A stretch of 64,000 nt of DNA, taken from assembly GCA_930633495.1 (NCBI GenBank), contig CAKNFJ010000001.1, positions 1,054,001 to 1,118,000 of the forward strand. Direction: 5' to 3'. The notes below the pieces were generated by a model, which saw nothing but the letters and a program-made list of their open reading frames with translations, did no database searches and was not told the origin of the DNA. The position numbers and the translations under genes are program-made. This DNA comes from Hyphomicrobiales bacterium. Its GTDB lineage: Bacteria; Pseudomonadota; Alphaproteobacteria; Rhizobiales; Beijerinckiaceae. This document shows positions 1 through 9,480 of the stretch, one piece after another; position 1 is the first letter of the stretch, and each line of letters opens with the position of its first letter.

Positions 1-702
1 GCCGACGGCGCAGACGAAGGCCGCACCGATGGCCGCCGCGACATAATGCGGCAGGTTCGCGGGCGCGATGCCGAGGGGGTTCACGTCGGTCGGAACCGAC
101 TTGACCCAGTTCGGCCAGTTCGCCTGCAGCCACTGCAACACGGCGACGTCGCCAAGGATCATTTCGGCCGCGATCCATCCCAGCAGCGCCGCGCCAATCC
201 AGACCAGGATCGGGAAACGCTCGATAATCGAGGTGAGCAGCTGCGCGCCCATGATGATCAGCGGGATCGACAGCAGCAGGCCGAAGATGAAGAGCTCGGC
301 ATGTCCGCGCGCCGCCGCCGCAATGGCGATGACGTTGTCGAGGCTCATCACCGCATCCGCGATGGCGATGGTGCGCACGGCCTTCCAGAGGCTCTCGCTC
401 GCCTCGATGTTGCCGTGGGCTTCTTCCTCGCCGACCGCGAGCTTGATCGCGATCCAGAACAGCAGAATGCCGCCGATCACCTTCAGATAGGGCACGCCGA
501 GCAGGTAGGTCACGACCAGCGCGAAGATGATGCGCAGGCCGACGGCGGCGCCGGCGCCGAGCCAGATGCCGATCTTTTTGCGGTTCTCCGGCAGCGAACG
601 GCAGGCGAGCGCGATCACGACCGCGTTGTCGCCGGAGAGCAGCAGATCGATCCAGATGATCTGCAGCAGCGATATCCAGAAGGTCGAAGACGAGAAATCC
701 AT
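1..702 (-). CDS. TerC-family integral membrane protein (3' end beyond window)
   Basis: The start ATG is at 702-700 and the frame is open for 234 codons to the window edge, so the C-terminus is missing. The translation is a polytopic membrane protein carrying the TerC signature LSGDNAVVIALACR near residue 25 and the second-half counterpart AVMSLDNVIAIA. The conserved Asp-Asn pairs in both halves are the hallmark of TerC/Alx/YjbE proteins, which are linked to metal-ion (Mn, tellurite) homeostasis. It lies 21 bp downstream of a second terC-like gene on the same strand, so the two are probably a duplicated pair in one transcript. The substrate cannot be told from sequence. Confidence 0.9.
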   Translation of the reverse strand, partial: MDFSSSTFWISLLQIIWIDLLLSGDNAVVIALACRSLPENRKKIGIWLGAGAAVGLRIIFALVVTYLLGVPYLKVIGGILLFWIAIKLAVGEEEAHGNIEASESLWKAVRTIAIADAVMSLDNVIAIAAAARGHAELFIFGLLLSIPLIIMGAQLLTSIIERFPILVWIGAALLGWIAAEMILGDVAVLQWLQANWPNWVKSVPTDVNPLGIAPANLPHYVAAAIGAAFVCAVG

Positions 703-723
703 CGAAGGTATGCCCCTTTCTTG

Positions 724-1428
724 TCAGTGAGCCGGATCGGGCCGGCGCGATTTGATGAGGAAACCGAGGCCGAGCACAAGCAGCGCGCCCAGGATCGCGG
801 CAGGATACTCGAATTTGTGCAACAGTTCGGCACCGAACCGGCCCGCCAGCCAGGGATCGCTCTCGAACATCTCGCCGGCGACCCAGCCCAGCAGCGCGGC
901 CCCGGCCCAGACCAGGATCGAGAAGCGCGCCAGCAGGCTGGTGATGAGCGAGGCGCCGAGCACGATCAGCGGGATCGAGATGACGAGACCGGCGATCAGC
1001 AGCGGGATCGAATCCTTGGCGACAGCCGCGATGGCCAGGACGTTGTCGAGGCTCATGACGATGTCGGCGATGGCGACGGTCTGCACCGCCTTCCAGAGCT
1101 TGCTGCTGGCAGCGACGGAGTCCTCGTCCTGCCCCTCGTCCTCGACGATCAGCTTCACCGCGATCCAGATGAGGAGGCCCGCGCCGACGATGCGCAGGAA
1201 CGGCGCGTTGAGCAGCGAGGCGATCACCACGGTGAAGGCCACGCGCAGCACCACGGCGACGCCGGCCCCCAGCGCGATGCCTTTCGTCCGCTGCGCCGGC
1301 GCCAGCGCGCGGCAGGCGAGCGCGATCACGACCGCATTGTCGCCCGAGAGCACGATATTGAGCGCGATGATCTCGGCCAGCTTGCCCCACATCCGGGGGT
1401 CGACGATGGAAATCGACGAAATATCCAT
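724..1428 (-). CDS. TerC-family integral membrane protein (tandem paralogue)
   Basis: This 234-residue membrane protein has the TerC motif LSGDNAVVIALACRAL near residue 28 and the mirror motif IVMSLDNVLAIAAVAK in the second half; the paired membrane Asp-Asn residues define the family. It precedes the terC-like gene at 1-702 by 21 bp and shares the same motif layout, including the WIGAALLGW/WAGAALLGW-type segment, so the two look like a tandem duplication. Known family roles are metal-ion export or metallation of exoenzymes; tellurite resistance is the historical name only. Start ATG at 1428 is followed by MDISSISIVDP. Confidence 0.92.
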   Translation of the reverse strand: MDISSISIVDPRMWGKLAEIIALNIVLSGDNAVVIALACRALAPAQRTKGIALGAGVAVVLRVAFTVVIASLLNAPFLRIVGAGLLIWIAVKLIVEDEGQDEDSVAASSKLWKAVQTVAIADIVMSLDNVLAIAAVAKDSIPLLIAGLVISIPLIVLGASLITSLLARFSILVWAGAALLGWVAGEMFESDPWLAGRFGAELLHKFEYPAAILGALLVLGLGFLIKSRRPDPAH

Positions 1429-1465
1429 GGACTCAAATCCTCAGAATACGTCCTTGCAGATCGTT

Positions 1466-1558
1466 ATTGCGAGGAGCGGAGCGACGAAGCAATCCAGGGG
1501 GACTGGGCTGCAAGTCCCACCCAGTCCCCTGGATTGCTTCGCTGCGCTCGTAGTGACG
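1466..1558. repeat. Intergenic inverted repeat, family A
   Basis: The arms ATTGCGAG..GCGAAGCAATCCAGGGG and the near-complement CCCCTGGATTGCTTCGC..GT face each other across a short loop, giving a long hairpin between the terC pair and the dehydrogenase gene. A second copy with the same outer arms but a different centre is at 55071-55164. This is a REP-like dispersed element with no coding capacity. It could act as a transcriptional punctuation hairpin for the convergent or tandem neighbours. Confidence 0.8.
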
Positions 1559-1578
1559 GCTCTCATCATCGAAGCGTC

Positions 1579-2655
1579 CTAGAGAGCCTGCTCGACGGCC
1601 TTGCCGGCGGCTTCCGTCCCCAGCGAGCCGCCGAGGTCGCGCGTGCGGGTGCGGGCATCGCCGAGCGCGCGCTCGATCGCAGCCTCTATCCCCTTGGCAG
1701 CCTCGCGCTCGCCGAGATGGTCGAGCATCATGGCGCCCGACCAGATCATGCCGACCGGGTTGGCGATGCCCTGCCCGGCAATATCGGGCGCCGAGCCATG
1801 GACCGGCTCGAACAACGAAGGATGATCGCCGGTCGGGTTGATGTTGCCGGACGGGGCGATGCCGATCGTGCCGGTGCAGGCCGGGCCGAGATCGGAGAGG
1901 ATGTCGCCGAAGAGATTGGAGGCGACGACGACGTCGAAGCGGTCCGGATTGAGCACGAAATGCGCGGTCAGGATGTCGATATGGTACTGGTCGACCGCGA
2001 CATCCGGGTAGTTTTTCGCCATCTCCTTCACCCGCTCGTCCCAGTAGGGCATGGTGATCGAGATGCCGTTCGACTTGGTCGCGGAGGTCAGCTTCTTGCG
2101 CGGACGGCGCTGCGCCAATTCGAAGGCGTATTTCAGCACGCGGTCGACGCCGACCCGGCTCATCACCGTCTCCTGGATGACGATCTCGCGCTCGGTGCCG
2201 GCATACATGCGCCCGCCGACCGAGGAATACTCGCCCTCGGTGTTCTCGCGCACGACGAAGAAGTCGATGTCGCCCGGCTTGCGATTGGCGAGCGGGCCGG
2301 TCACCCCCGGCATCAAGCGGACCGGGCGCAGGTTGACGTATTGATCGAACTCGCGCCGGAACAGCAGCAGCGAGCCCCAGAGCGAGATGTGGTCCGGCAC
2401 CTGCTGGGGCATGCCGACCGCGCCGAAATAGATCGCGTCATGGCCGCCGATGGTCTCCTTCCAGTCGTCCGGAAGCATCTTGCCGTGCCGGGCATAGTAG
2501 TCGCAGGAGGAGAAATCGAACTCGTCGAGACGCAGCTCGAAGCCGAACTTCTTCGAAGCGGCCTCCAGCACGCGCAGGCCCTCGGGCATGACCTCCTTGC
2601 CGATGCCGTCGCCGGGGATCACGGCGATGCGGTAAACGCGATTGGTCCCGGTCAT
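1579..2655 (-). CDS. Tartrate dehydrogenase / beta-decarboxylating D-malate dehydrogenase family
   Basis: This 358-residue protein belongs to the isocitrate/isopropylmalate dehydrogenase superfamily. It begins with YRIAVIPGDGIGKEVMPEG and carries the substrate/metal segment ASNLFGDILSDLG near residue 250, followed by EPVHGSAPDIAGQGIANP, the NAD-binding loop. The closest-matching family is tartrate dehydrogenase/decarboxylase (TtuC/DmlA), NAD-dependent enzymes acting on tartrate, D-malate or related 2-hydroxyacids in the cytoplasm. The start ATG overlaps the stop of the upstream hydrolase (ATGA), so translation is coupled. Exact substrate is not decided by sequence alone; leuB is less likely given the TtuC-like EFDQYVNLRPVRLMPG segment. 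Confidence 0.85.
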   Translation of the reverse strand: MTGTNRVYRIAVIPGDGIGKEVMPEGLRVLEAASKKFGFELRLDEFDFSSCDYYARHGKMLPDDWKETIGGHDAIYFGAVGMPQQVPDHISLWGSLLLFRREFDQYVNLRPVRLMPGVTGPLANRKPGDIDFFVVRENTEGEYSSVGGRMYAGTEREIVIQETVMSRVGVDRVLKYAFELAQRRPRKKLTSATKSNGISITMPYWDERVKEMAKNYPDVAVDQYHIDILTAHFVLNPDRFDVVVASNLFGDILSDLGPACTGTIGIAPSGNINPTGDHPSLFEPVHGSAPDIAGQGIANPVGMIWSGAMMLDHLGEREAAKGIEAAIERALGDARTRTRDLGGSLGTEAAGKAVEQAL

Positions 2656-3554
2656 GCGGTTTCTCCGAAGAAGGCCCTGAACTCCGCCGCGACGAGATCG
2701 GGGACCTCCTCCGCGAGATAATGCCCGCCCGGCAGGGCATGGCCGCGCACATCCTGCGCACGCTCACGCCACAAAGCCAGCGGGTCGAAACACTTTCCGA
2801 TGATGCCGTTTGCGCCCCAAAGCGCAAGCAGGGGTTGCGTCAGCTTGCGCCCGCCATCCTCGTCGTCATGGCGGATGTCGATCGTCGCGGCGGCGCGATA
2901 ATCCTCGCAGCTCGCATGGATCATCGCGGGATCGCGGAAGCAGCGCAGATATTCCTGAAGTGCTTCCGGCTCGAACAACCGCATGTCCGAGGCACGCCGG
3001 CTCGTCCAGTAGAAGTCCGGATCGCTTTCGATCATGCGCTCCGGCATCGGCGCCGGCTGGATCAGGAAGAACCAGTGCCAGTAGCCGCGAGCGAAGGCGT
3101 CGGTCGTGCCGCGATACATTTCCCGCGTCGGCGCGATGTCGAGGGTCGCGAGCTTCAGGACCCGCGCGCCATGGTCGAGCGCCAGCCGATGCCCGACACG
3201 GGCGCCGCGATCATGCGAGCCGACGAAGAAGCGATCATGCCCCAGCGCGCCCATGATTTCGGCCATGTCCTGCGCCATGGCGCGCTTCGAATAGGGCGCG
3301 TGCTCGGCGTCGCTCGGCGGCTTGTCGGAATCGCCGTAGCCGCGCAGGTCCGGGCAGATCAGGGTGAAATGCGGCGCGAGCAGCGGGGCGATCCGGCGCC
3401 ACATCACATGGGTCTGCGGATAGCCGTGCAGCAGCAGGAGCGGCGGCCCCTCCCCGCCCGTGCGGACGCGGATGCGCGCGCCGGACGTGGCGACGTCGAG
3501 CAGGCGAAAACCGGGGAACAGATTGTCCGCGATGGGACGTTCGGTGAGGCTCAT
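2652..3554 (-). CDS. Alpha/beta hydrolase, haloacetate (fluoroacetate) dehalogenase-like
   Basis: About 300 residues from the ATG at 3554; a longer frame to 3656 exists, but the MSLTERPI start fits the family better. It has the oxyanion loop LLLHGYPQTHVMW, the strand DLRGYGDSDKP, and the nucleophile motif GSHDRGARVGHRLALDH, in which Asp is the nucleophile and the two Arg match the carboxylate-binding Arg of fluoroacetate dehalogenase. YWHWFFLIQPAP contains the His-Trp pair that lines the halide pocket, and the catalytic His is in GGHYLAEEVPD. The expected reaction is hydrolysis of a haloacetate to glycolate and halide. Its TGA overlaps the dehydrogenase start. Epoxide hydrolase is the main alternative annotation. 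Confidence 0.82.
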   Translation of the reverse strand: MSLTERPIADNLFPGFRLLDVATSGARIRVRTGGEGPPLLLLHGYPQTHVMWRRIAPLLAPHFTLICPDLRGYGDSDKPPSDAEHAPYSKRAMAQDMAEIMGALGHDRFFVGSHDRGARVGHRLALDHGARVLKLATLDIAPTREMYRGTTDAFARGYWHWFFLIQPAPMPERMIESDPDFYWTSRRASDMRLFEPEALQEYLRCFRDPAMIHASCEDYRAAATIDIRHDDEDGGRKLTQPLLALWGANGIIGKCFDPLALWRERAQDVRGHALPGGHYLAEEVPDLVAAEFRAFFGETA

Positions 3555-3685
3555 AGGACCGCGAAGATGCAAGAATGCGTCAGCGCATACCCCGATAGCG
3601 CAGGGATTTCGCGCACGGATTATTACATAATCTCGATCAATGGTGGGAAACCGCATCTGACCGACATATGCGACCGAGCGGCACC

Positions 3686-3776
3686 GTCATGCTCGCCCTT
3701 GTGGCGAGCATCCACGTCTTGACCACGCCCCTCAATCAGCGAAGACGTGGATGGTCGGGACAAGCCCGACCATGAC
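3686..3776. repeat. Intergenic inverted repeat, family B (copy 1)
   Basis: Two hairpins lie back to back. GTCATGCTCGCC-cttgt-GGCGAGCAT is followed by CCACGTCTT, then AAGACGTGG and ATGGTCGGG-acaag-CCCGACCATGAC. The CCACGTCTT/AAGACGTGG arms join the two hairpins into one larger palindrome. Related copies are at 9481-9571 and 36574-36665. It sits between the convergent ends of nothing but the pheT 3' end and the hydrolase 5' end. Confidence 0.85.
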
Positions 3777-3788
3777 GACGAGACGCTA

Positions 3789-6212
3789 TCAGCCCCGCAG
3801 CGTCGCGCCGTAGCGCTTGCCGATCTCCGCGACGATCTTGCTGCCGACTGCCTCAATCTCGGCTTCGGTCAGCGTTTTCTCGGTCGGCTGAAGCGTCACG
3901 GCGAGCGCGACCGACTTCTTGCCGGCCTCGACGCCCGCGCCCTCGTAGAGGTCGAAGACGCCGACATTGGCGATCAGCGCGCGGTCGGCGCCCTGCGCCG
4001 TCTTGACCATGTCGCCGGCCGCCACCGCCTTGTCGACGATGAAGGCGAAATCGCGGGTCACCGGCTGGAAGTCGGAGAGCACGAGCTTCGCCTTGACCTT
4101 GGTGGGCCTGGCCTTGGGCAAGGGCAGCGTATCGAGATGGATCTCGAAGGCGACCAGCGGCCCCTTCACGTCGAGCGCCTTGAGGATACGGGGATGGACC
4201 TCGCCGAAGGCGCCGATCACGCCCTTCGGGCCGAACTGCAGCGTGGCGGAGCGGCCAGGATGGGCCCAAGCCGGGCCGCCGGCGACGATCTGCAAGCCGC
4301 CGGTCGGAATGCCGAGGCCGGACAGCAGGCCGAGCACGTCCGCCTTCGCGTCGAACGCATCGACCGGCTGGGCGCCGCCGTCCCAATGACGACCGACGCC
4401 GTCGAGGCGCGCAGTGCCGCGCCGCAGGCCGGTCGCGGCGATGAGCTGGCCTTCCGGCTCGTCGCTCCTGAAGATCTGGCCGACCTCGAACAGCGCGACA
4501 TCGGGGAAGCCGCGATCGGCATTGGCCTGCGCCGCCCTGATCAGCCCCGGCAGCAGCGAGGGCCGCATGTCCGAAAGATCAGCCGCGATCGGGTTGGCGA
4601 GCGCGAGCTGCGGCGAGCCGCCGCCGAAAAGCTTCGCCTGATCCTGCGAGATGAAGGACCAGGTCACGGCCTCGACGAGACCGCGCGCCGCGAGCGTGCG
4701 CTTCGCCAGGCGCGTGCGCTTCTGCAGCACGGTCAGCACCGGCTTGACGACTTCGCCCTTGATGCGCGGCAGCGGCGTCGAGGCAACGCGATCGAGACCC
4801 GCGATGCGGACGATCTCCTCGACCAGATCGGCCTTGCCGCCAACATCGGCGCGCCAGGAGGGGGCCGCGACCTTGACCCGTTCACCGGCGCCCGAGACGT
4901 GGAAGCCGAGCGAGGTGAGCGCCAGCTTCATCTCGGCCTGCGGCAATTCGAGCCCGGTCAGGCGCTTGACCTCGGACCAGGGGAAATCGATCGCGGCGGG
5001 GCTGTCCGGCAGTTCGCCGACGAATTCCATCTCCGAGGCTTCGCCGCCGCAGAGCCCGATGACCATCGCCGTGGCGAGATCGAGGCCCGGCCGGGCGAAA
5101 TCGGGGTCGACGCCACGTTCGAAGCGATAGCGCGCATCCGAATTGATGCCGAGCGCGCGGCCCGAGCGGGCGATGTTGAGCGGGTCCCAGAGCGCGCTCT
5201 CGATCAGCACGTCGGTGGTCGTCTCGCTGCTGCCCGAGGCCTCTCCGCCCATGATGCCGGCGAGCGACTCGACGCCATGCTCGTCGGCGATCACGACCTG
5301 CTCCTCGGTGAGCGTGTAGGTCTTGCCGTCGAGGGCGAGGATGGTCTCGCCCGCCCTGGCGCGGCGCACGGTGAGATTGCCCCGCACCTTGGCCGCGTCG
5401 AAGACGTGGAGCGGGCGGTTGCGGTCGAGCGTCATGAAATTGGTGATGTCGACGAGCGCGTTGATGGGGCGCAGGCCCACCGCGCGCAGCCGCGCCTGCA
5501 GCCAGTCCGGCGATGGGCCGTTCTTCACACCGCGCACCAGCCGCAGCGCGAAAGCCGAGCAGAGCTTCTTGTCATCCGCGGCGAAATCGAGCGTGACCTT
5601 CACCGGGCACGGGAAGGAGCCGCTGATCGGCTGGACCGGCGCGTTCTTCAGCTTGCCGAGGCCGGCGGCGGCGAGGTCGCGGGCGATGCCGGCGACACCG
5701 AGCGCGTCGGCGCGGTTCGGCGTCACCGCGATCTCGATCACCGCGTCGTCGAGGCCGGCATAGGGGGCGTAGGGCTGGCCGACCGGCGCGTCGGCCGGCA
5801 GCTCGATGATGCCGTCGTGATCGTCGGAGAGCTCCAGCTCCGCTTCCGAGACCAGCATTCCGTTCGATTCGACGCCGCGGATCACGCCCTTGCCGAGCGT
5901 GACCTTCTTGCCGGGGATGTAGCTGCCCGGCGGCGAGAACACGCCCTTCATGCCGGTGCGCGCATTGGGCGCGCCGCAGACGACCTGCACGGGCTCGCCC
6001 GCGCCGGTGTCGACCATGCAGACGCGCAGGCGGTCGGCGTTCGGGTGCTGCTTCGCCTCAATGACATAGGCGATGGTGAAGGCCGAGAGCGCGGCGGCGC
6101 GATCCTCGATCGCCTCGACCTCGAGGCCGATGCGCGTCAGGGTCTCAGCGATCTCGGCAACGGAAGCATCGGTGTCGAGGTATTCTTTGAGCCAGGAAAT
6201 CGTGAATTTCAT
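3789..6212 (-). CDS. pheT: Phenylalanine--tRNA ligase beta subunit
   Basis: This 807-residue protein starts [15 protein letters not shown] and shows the full PheT architecture: N-terminal B1 domain; the tRNA-binding EMAP-like domain with [17 protein letters not shown] and VCGAPNAR (residues about 50-90); the B3/B4 editing region; the B5 domain; and the C-terminal ferredoxin-fold anticodon-binding domain ([14 protein letters not shown]). With PheS it forms the cytoplasmic alpha2beta2 enzyme that charges tRNA-Phe and edits mischarged Tyr. Length is normal. It is the last gene of pheS-glycosyltransferase-pheT; the gap to the upstream glycosyltransferase stop is 64 bp. Confidence 0.98.
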   Translation of the reverse strand: MKFTISWLKEYLDTDASVAEIAETLTRIGLEVEAIEDRAAALSAFTIAYVIEAKQHPNADRLRVCMVDTGAGEPVQVVCGAPNARTGMKGVFSPPGSYIPGKKVTLGKGVIRGVESNGMLVSEAELELSDDHDGIIELPADAPVGQPYAPYAGLDDAVIEIAVTPNRADALGVAGIARDLAAAGLGKLKNAPVQPISGSFPCPVKVTLDFAADDKKLCSAFALRLVRGVKNGPSPDWLQARLRAVGLRPINALVDITNFMTLDRNRPLHVFDAAKVRGNLTVRRARAGETILALDGKTYTLTEEQVVIADEHGVESLAGIMGGEASGSSETTTDVLIESALWDPLNIARSGRALGINSDARYRFERGVDPDFARPGLDLATAMVIGLCGGEASEMEFVGELPDSPAAIDFPWSEVKRLTGLELPQAEMKLALTSLGFHVSGAGERVKVAAPSWRADVGGKADLVEEIVRIAGLDRVASTPLPRIKGEVVKPVLTVLQKRTRLAKRTLAARGLVEAVTWSFISQDQAKLFGGGSPQLALANPIAADLSDMRPSLLPGLIRAAQANADRGFPDVALFEVGQIFRSDEPEGQLIAATGLRRGTARLDGVGRHWDGGAQPVDAFDAKADVLGLLSGLGIPTGGLQIVAGGPAWAHPGRSATLQFGPKGVIGAFGEVHPRILKALDVKGPLVAFEIHLDTLPLPKARPTKVKAKLVLSDFQPVTRDFAFIVDKAVAAGDMVKTAQGADRALIANVGVFDLYEGAGVEAGKKSVALAVTLQPTEKTLTEAEIEAVGSKIVAEIGKRYGATLRG

Positions 6213-6276
6213 CGCCTTGCCGATCAGTCAGTCATGTCGTGATGCATGCGCGGAAGCGCTGCGAAACCAGTCTTCG

Positions 6277-7464
6277 TCAACGGGTGTTCTCCGCGGAGCT
6301 TCCGGTCGCCGAAAGCGCCGGTGCGGCATCGTTGAGCTCGTTGGCGCCGTCCGCGCGGATCTTCATGGCGTTGCCGCGCCAGCTCACCTCGCCACCGACG
6401 AAGGCATAGGCCCAGACGCCGGGGAAGGCGACGTCGCGCACCAGCATGGCGAGCGGCGAGCGCCAGTTCAGGAACCAGCCGACGCTGGCGGAGAGCGCGA
6501 TATCGCCGGCATACCAGAGCAGCAGGACCAGAAGCGGTCCCATCCAGAACGGCAGCCCCAACGCGGGCGCGCCGAAGGCCGCCAGCACGGCCGCGAGAAA
6601 CGGCGTGGACAGGATCTCCAGCGCGAAGAAAGGCAGGAAGGTCACGCGCCGAAGCCGCGCCCAGCGGAACTGGCGCTGAACCGCATCGGCAAGCCGGCGC
6701 GGGCCCAGCGGCTGCTCGAAAGGCCGGTCGACGAGATGGACATGCTTGCCGGCGGCGCGTACCAGCTTGGTGGACGCGGCGTCCTCGGCAATCTCGGCAC
6801 CGAGCGCGGCGATGCCGCCGCGGGCATCGAGGAAAGGCTTGTTCCAGAGCATCGACTTGCCCTGCGCGAAGCCCAGGCCCAGCGCCTCGCCGACATATTG
6901 CCAGCGCGCCTGGAAGGCGTTGAGGAAGGCGACCTCGACCTCGGCGCCGAAGCTCCGTGGGCGAGAGCCTTCCGGCGTCGAGCAGACGAGGCCGGTGTCC
7001 GGCTGCCAGGCGGCCAGCATGCGCTGGATATAGTCCTTCGGCATCAGCACGTTGGAATCGGCGAGGATGACCCATTCGGTCGTCGCCGCCTGCCAGCCCT
7101 TGACGCAGTTGTTGAGCTTGGGATTGGCGCTGACCGCGACGTCGCCGACGATCAGCCGGACCTTCCCGGTGCCATAGATGCCGATGAGTTCCTCGATCAG
7201 CGGGATGATCGGGTCATGCGCGTCGGCGACGCAGAAGATGGTGCTGTAGTGCGGATAATCGAGTTCGAGCCCCGAGATCGCCGTCTCGCGGCTGAAGGCC
7301 TCGATGCCGCGCACCGGCCTGACGATCGTCACCGGCGGCATCCGGTCGAGCAGGGCCGAACGCCGCATGGGCCGGCGCAGCCGCCAGCACGCGATCGCCT
7401 GGCTCACCAGGTTCGCGGCGGTCAGCAGCCCGGCGAACAGCGCCGCCCAGCCCGCAGGCGTCAT
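6277..7464 (-). CDS. Glycosyltransferase family 2/21 (HpnI or ceramide glucosyltransferase-like)
   Basis: This 395-residue membrane glycosyltransferase has an N-terminal membrane helix (residues about 5-25), then a GT-A domain with VTIVRPVRGIEAFS, the first Asp motif VADAHDP, the metal-site region LADSNVLMP, the catalytic AED in GAEIAEDAAS, and the QxxRW motif as QRQFRWARLRR, followed by three or four C-terminal membrane helices. This layout is that of ceramide glucosyltransferases and hopanoid HpnI, enzymes that move a sugar from a nucleotide donor to a lipid at the cytoplasmic membrane. No hopanoid genes are nearby, so the lipid acceptor is unknown. It starts 28 bp after pheS with a GGGGAGGG ribosome site. 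Confidence 0.85.
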   Translation of the reverse strand: MTPAGWAALFAGLLTAANLVSQAIACWRLRRPMRRSALLDRMPPVTIVRPVRGIEAFSRETAISGLELDYPHYSTIFCVADAHDPIIPLIEELIGIYGTGKVRLIVGDVAVSANPKLNNCVKGWQAATTEWVILADSNVLMPKDYIQRMLAAWQPDTGLVCSTPEGSRPRSFGAEVEVAFLNAFQARWQYVGEALGLGFAQGKSMLWNKPFLDARGGIAALGAEIAEDAASTKLVRAAGKHVHLVDRPFEQPLGPRRLADAVQRQFRWARLRRVTFLPFFALEILSTPFLAAVLAAFGAPALGLPFWMGPLLVLLLWYAGDIALSASVGWFLNWRSPLAMLVRDVAFPGVWAYAFVGGEVSWRGNAMKIRADGANELNDAAPALSATGSSAENTR

Positions 7465-7492
7465 CGCGCCCTCCCCTGCCCGGTCCGGCTGG

Positions 7493-8575
7493 TCATGAGG
7501 ACAGGCCGCCCGTCAGCGTAGGCCAGTCGAGCGGGCGGAAGCCGTAATGGCTAAGCCAGCGCACATCCGCCTCGAAGAAGGGGCGCAGATCCGGCATGCC
7601 GTATTTCAGCATGGCGATGCGGTCGATGCCCATGCCCCAGGCAAAGCCCTGATAGACCTCCGGGTCGAGCCCGCAATTGCGCAGCACGTTCGGATGGACC
7701 ATGCCGCAGCCGAGGATCTCCAGCCAGTCGTCGCCTTCGCCGAAGCGAATTTCGCCGCCCTTGCGCGAGCACTGGATGTCGACCTCCATCGAGGGCTCGG
7801 TGAAGGGGAAGAAGGACGGGCGGAAGCGCATCTTCACGTCGTCGATCTCGAAGAAGGACTTGCAGAACTCTTCCAGAATCCACTTCAGGTGGCCGAGATG
7901 GGCGCTCTTGTCGATGACGAGCCCCTCGACCTGATGGAACATCGGGGTATGGGTCTGGTCGGAATCGTTGCGATAGGTCCGGCCCGGGCAGATCACGCGG
8001 ATCGGCGGCTGCTGCGCCAGCATGGTGCGGACCTGGACCGGCGAAGTATGCGTGCGCAGCAGCTTGCGCTCGCCGTTCTCATCCGGCGCGAAGAAGAAGG
8101 TGTCGTGCATCTCGCGGGCGGGGTGCCCGACCGGGAAGTTCAGCTTGGTGAAGTTGAGGTCGTCGGTCTCGACATCCGGCCCTTCGGCGATGGCGAAGCC
8201 CATATCGCCGAAGATCGCGGTGATCTCGTCGATGACCTGGCTGATCGGATGGATGCGGCCGCGCGCTTCCGGGCCGTCCTGCACCGGCAGCGACACGTCG
8301 ACGCGCTCGGAGGCGAGCCGGGCTTCCAGCGCAGCCTCGCCGAGCGCTTCCTTGCGGGCGGCGATGGCGCCCTGGACGCGGTCGCGCAGGCCGTTGATCT
8401 GCGGGCCCTTCTCCTTGCGCTCGTCCGGCGTCATGCCGCCGAGCGTCTTCAGCAGGGCCGAGATGGAGCCCGACTTGCCGAGCGCGGCGATGCGCACATC
8501 CTCGACGGCGGCTTCATCGGCGGCAGAATCGATCGCGGCGAGGACGTCGCGTTCCAGAGTGGCGATATCGGTCAT
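7493..8575 (-). CDS. pheS: Phenylalanine--tRNA ligase alpha subunit
   Basis: This 360-residue class II synthetase subunit starts [11 protein letters not shown] with an N-terminal coiled coil (residues 1-90). The catalytic core contains motif 2 ([10 protein letters not shown] then [20 protein letters not shown]), the [16 protein letters not shown] segment and motif 3 [17 protein letters not shown]. It pairs with PheT to charge tRNA-Phe. It heads the operon that continues with the glycosyltransferase and pheT, and is divergent from the LOG-family gene. No Phe-rich attenuator leader is visible in the 115 bp upstream. Confidence 0.98.
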   Translation of the reverse strand: MTDIATLERDVLAAIDSAADEAAVEDVRIAALGKSGSISALLKTLGGMTPDERKEKGPQINGLRDRVQGAIAARKEALGEAALEARLASERVDVSLPVQDGPEARGRIHPISQVIDEITAIFGDMGFAIAEGPDVETDDLNFTKLNFPVGHPAREMHDTFFFAPDENGERKLLRTHTSPVQVRTMLAQQPPIRVICPGRTYRNDSDQTHTPMFHQVEGLVIDKSAHLGHLKWILEEFCKSFFEIDDVKMRFRPSFFPFTEPSMEVDIQCSRKGGEIRFGEGDDWLEILGCGMVHPNVLRNCGLDPEVYQGFAWGMGIDRIAMLKYGMPDLRPFFEADVRWLSHYGFRPLDWPTLTGGLSS

Positions 8576-8704
8576 GAATGGGTCGCAAGCGTTTGAAGGC
8601 GTGGGAACGGGCGCGTTCTAGCGGGAACGGCCAGCTTATGCCAGAGCGAAGCGACGCTTTGCCGAACCGGTTCCGCACAGCCGACGCCGATGCAGGAGGA
8701 TGCC

Positions 8705-9466
8705 TTGTCCGACAACACCCATCAGAAGGAATCGCCGTCCTACCGGCTTGCCGCGCTCGACCGCGATTTCCTCCTCGGCGATTCGACCCGCGGCGTGCGC
8801 TTCATGCTGGAGTACCAGAAGGCGGAAGACCACCTGCGCGCGCGCGGCGTCGTCTCGACCATCGTCGTCTTCGGCTCGGCGCGGGTGCGCGAAGGCAATC
8901 CCTGGTATGAGGCGGCCCGGCAGTTCGGCCGCATCGCCTCCGAGCGTGGCGGTGCGTTGCGCGACGGCGAAGCCGGGCGCCACCACGTCATCGCCACGGG
9001 CGGCGGACCGGGCATCATGGAAGCGGCCAATCGCGGCGCGACCGAAGCCGGCGCTCTCTCGATCGGCTTCAACATCACCCTGCCGCACGAGCAGGAGCCG
9101 AATGCCTGGTCGACACCGGACCTGACCTTCCGCTTCCATTATTTCGCAATGCGCAAGATGCATCTGGCCATGCGGGCGGCGGCACTCGTCGTCTTCCCCG
9201 GCGGCTTCGGCACGCTCGACGAGCTGTTCGAGATCATGACGCTGGTACAGACCGGCAAGATGGGGCCGGTGCCGATCGTGCTCTACGATTCCAGCTACTG
9301 GCAGGGCCTGCTCAACCTCGACCGGATGGAAGCGGCCGGCTTCATCCGCCCGGAGGATCTGAAGCTGTTCAGATATGCGGATACGCCCGAGCAGGCCTAT
9401 GCGTGCATCGTCGAGGGTGCGGGCGAAGGCTGGAATCCGCCGACGAACGGCAGCGTGGAGAGTTGA
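8705..9466 (+). CDS. LOG-family protein (cytokinin riboside phosphoribohydrolase-like)
   Basis: About 253 residues. I place the start at TTG 8705, which has a perfect AGGAGG (8694-8699) five bases upstream; the in-frame ATG at 8690 precedes that ribosome site and is unlikely. It carries the LOG/TIGR00730 signatures ATGGGPGIMEAANRGA (residues about 100-115) and PGGFGTLDELFE (about 175-186). The family cleaves nucleoside 5'-monophosphates (cytokinin or AMP-type) to base plus ribose phosphate, and many members bind Rossmann-type ligands with unproven roles. It is divergent from pheS and convergent with rplT. Confidence 0.88.
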   Translation: MSDNTHQKESPSYRLAALDRDFLLGDSTRGVRFMLEYQKAEDHLRARGVVSTIVVFGSARVREGNPWYEAARQFGRIASERGGALRDGEAGRHHVIATGGGPGIMEAANRGATEAGALSIGFNITLPHEQEPNAWSTPDLTFRFHYFAMRKMHLAMRAAALVVFPGGFGTLDELFEIMTLVQTGKMGPVPIVLYDSSYWQGLLNLDRMEAAGFIRPEDLKLFRYADTPEQAYACIVEGAGEGWNPPTNGSVES

Positions 9467-9480
9467 TAACGCCCTGCCAC

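Noticed and set aside
46..2721. Very long plus-strand ORF (891 codons) opposite the terC pair and dehydrogenase
   Set aside because: It is antisense to three clear genes, rich in Arg/Asp/Gln/His, and has no domain. It is a frame shadow of high-GC coding DNA, as are similar ORFs at 3747-6242 and others.
8576..8704. Phe-rich attenuator leader for pheS
   Set aside because: No short Phe-rich ORF or attenuator hairpin pair is visible.
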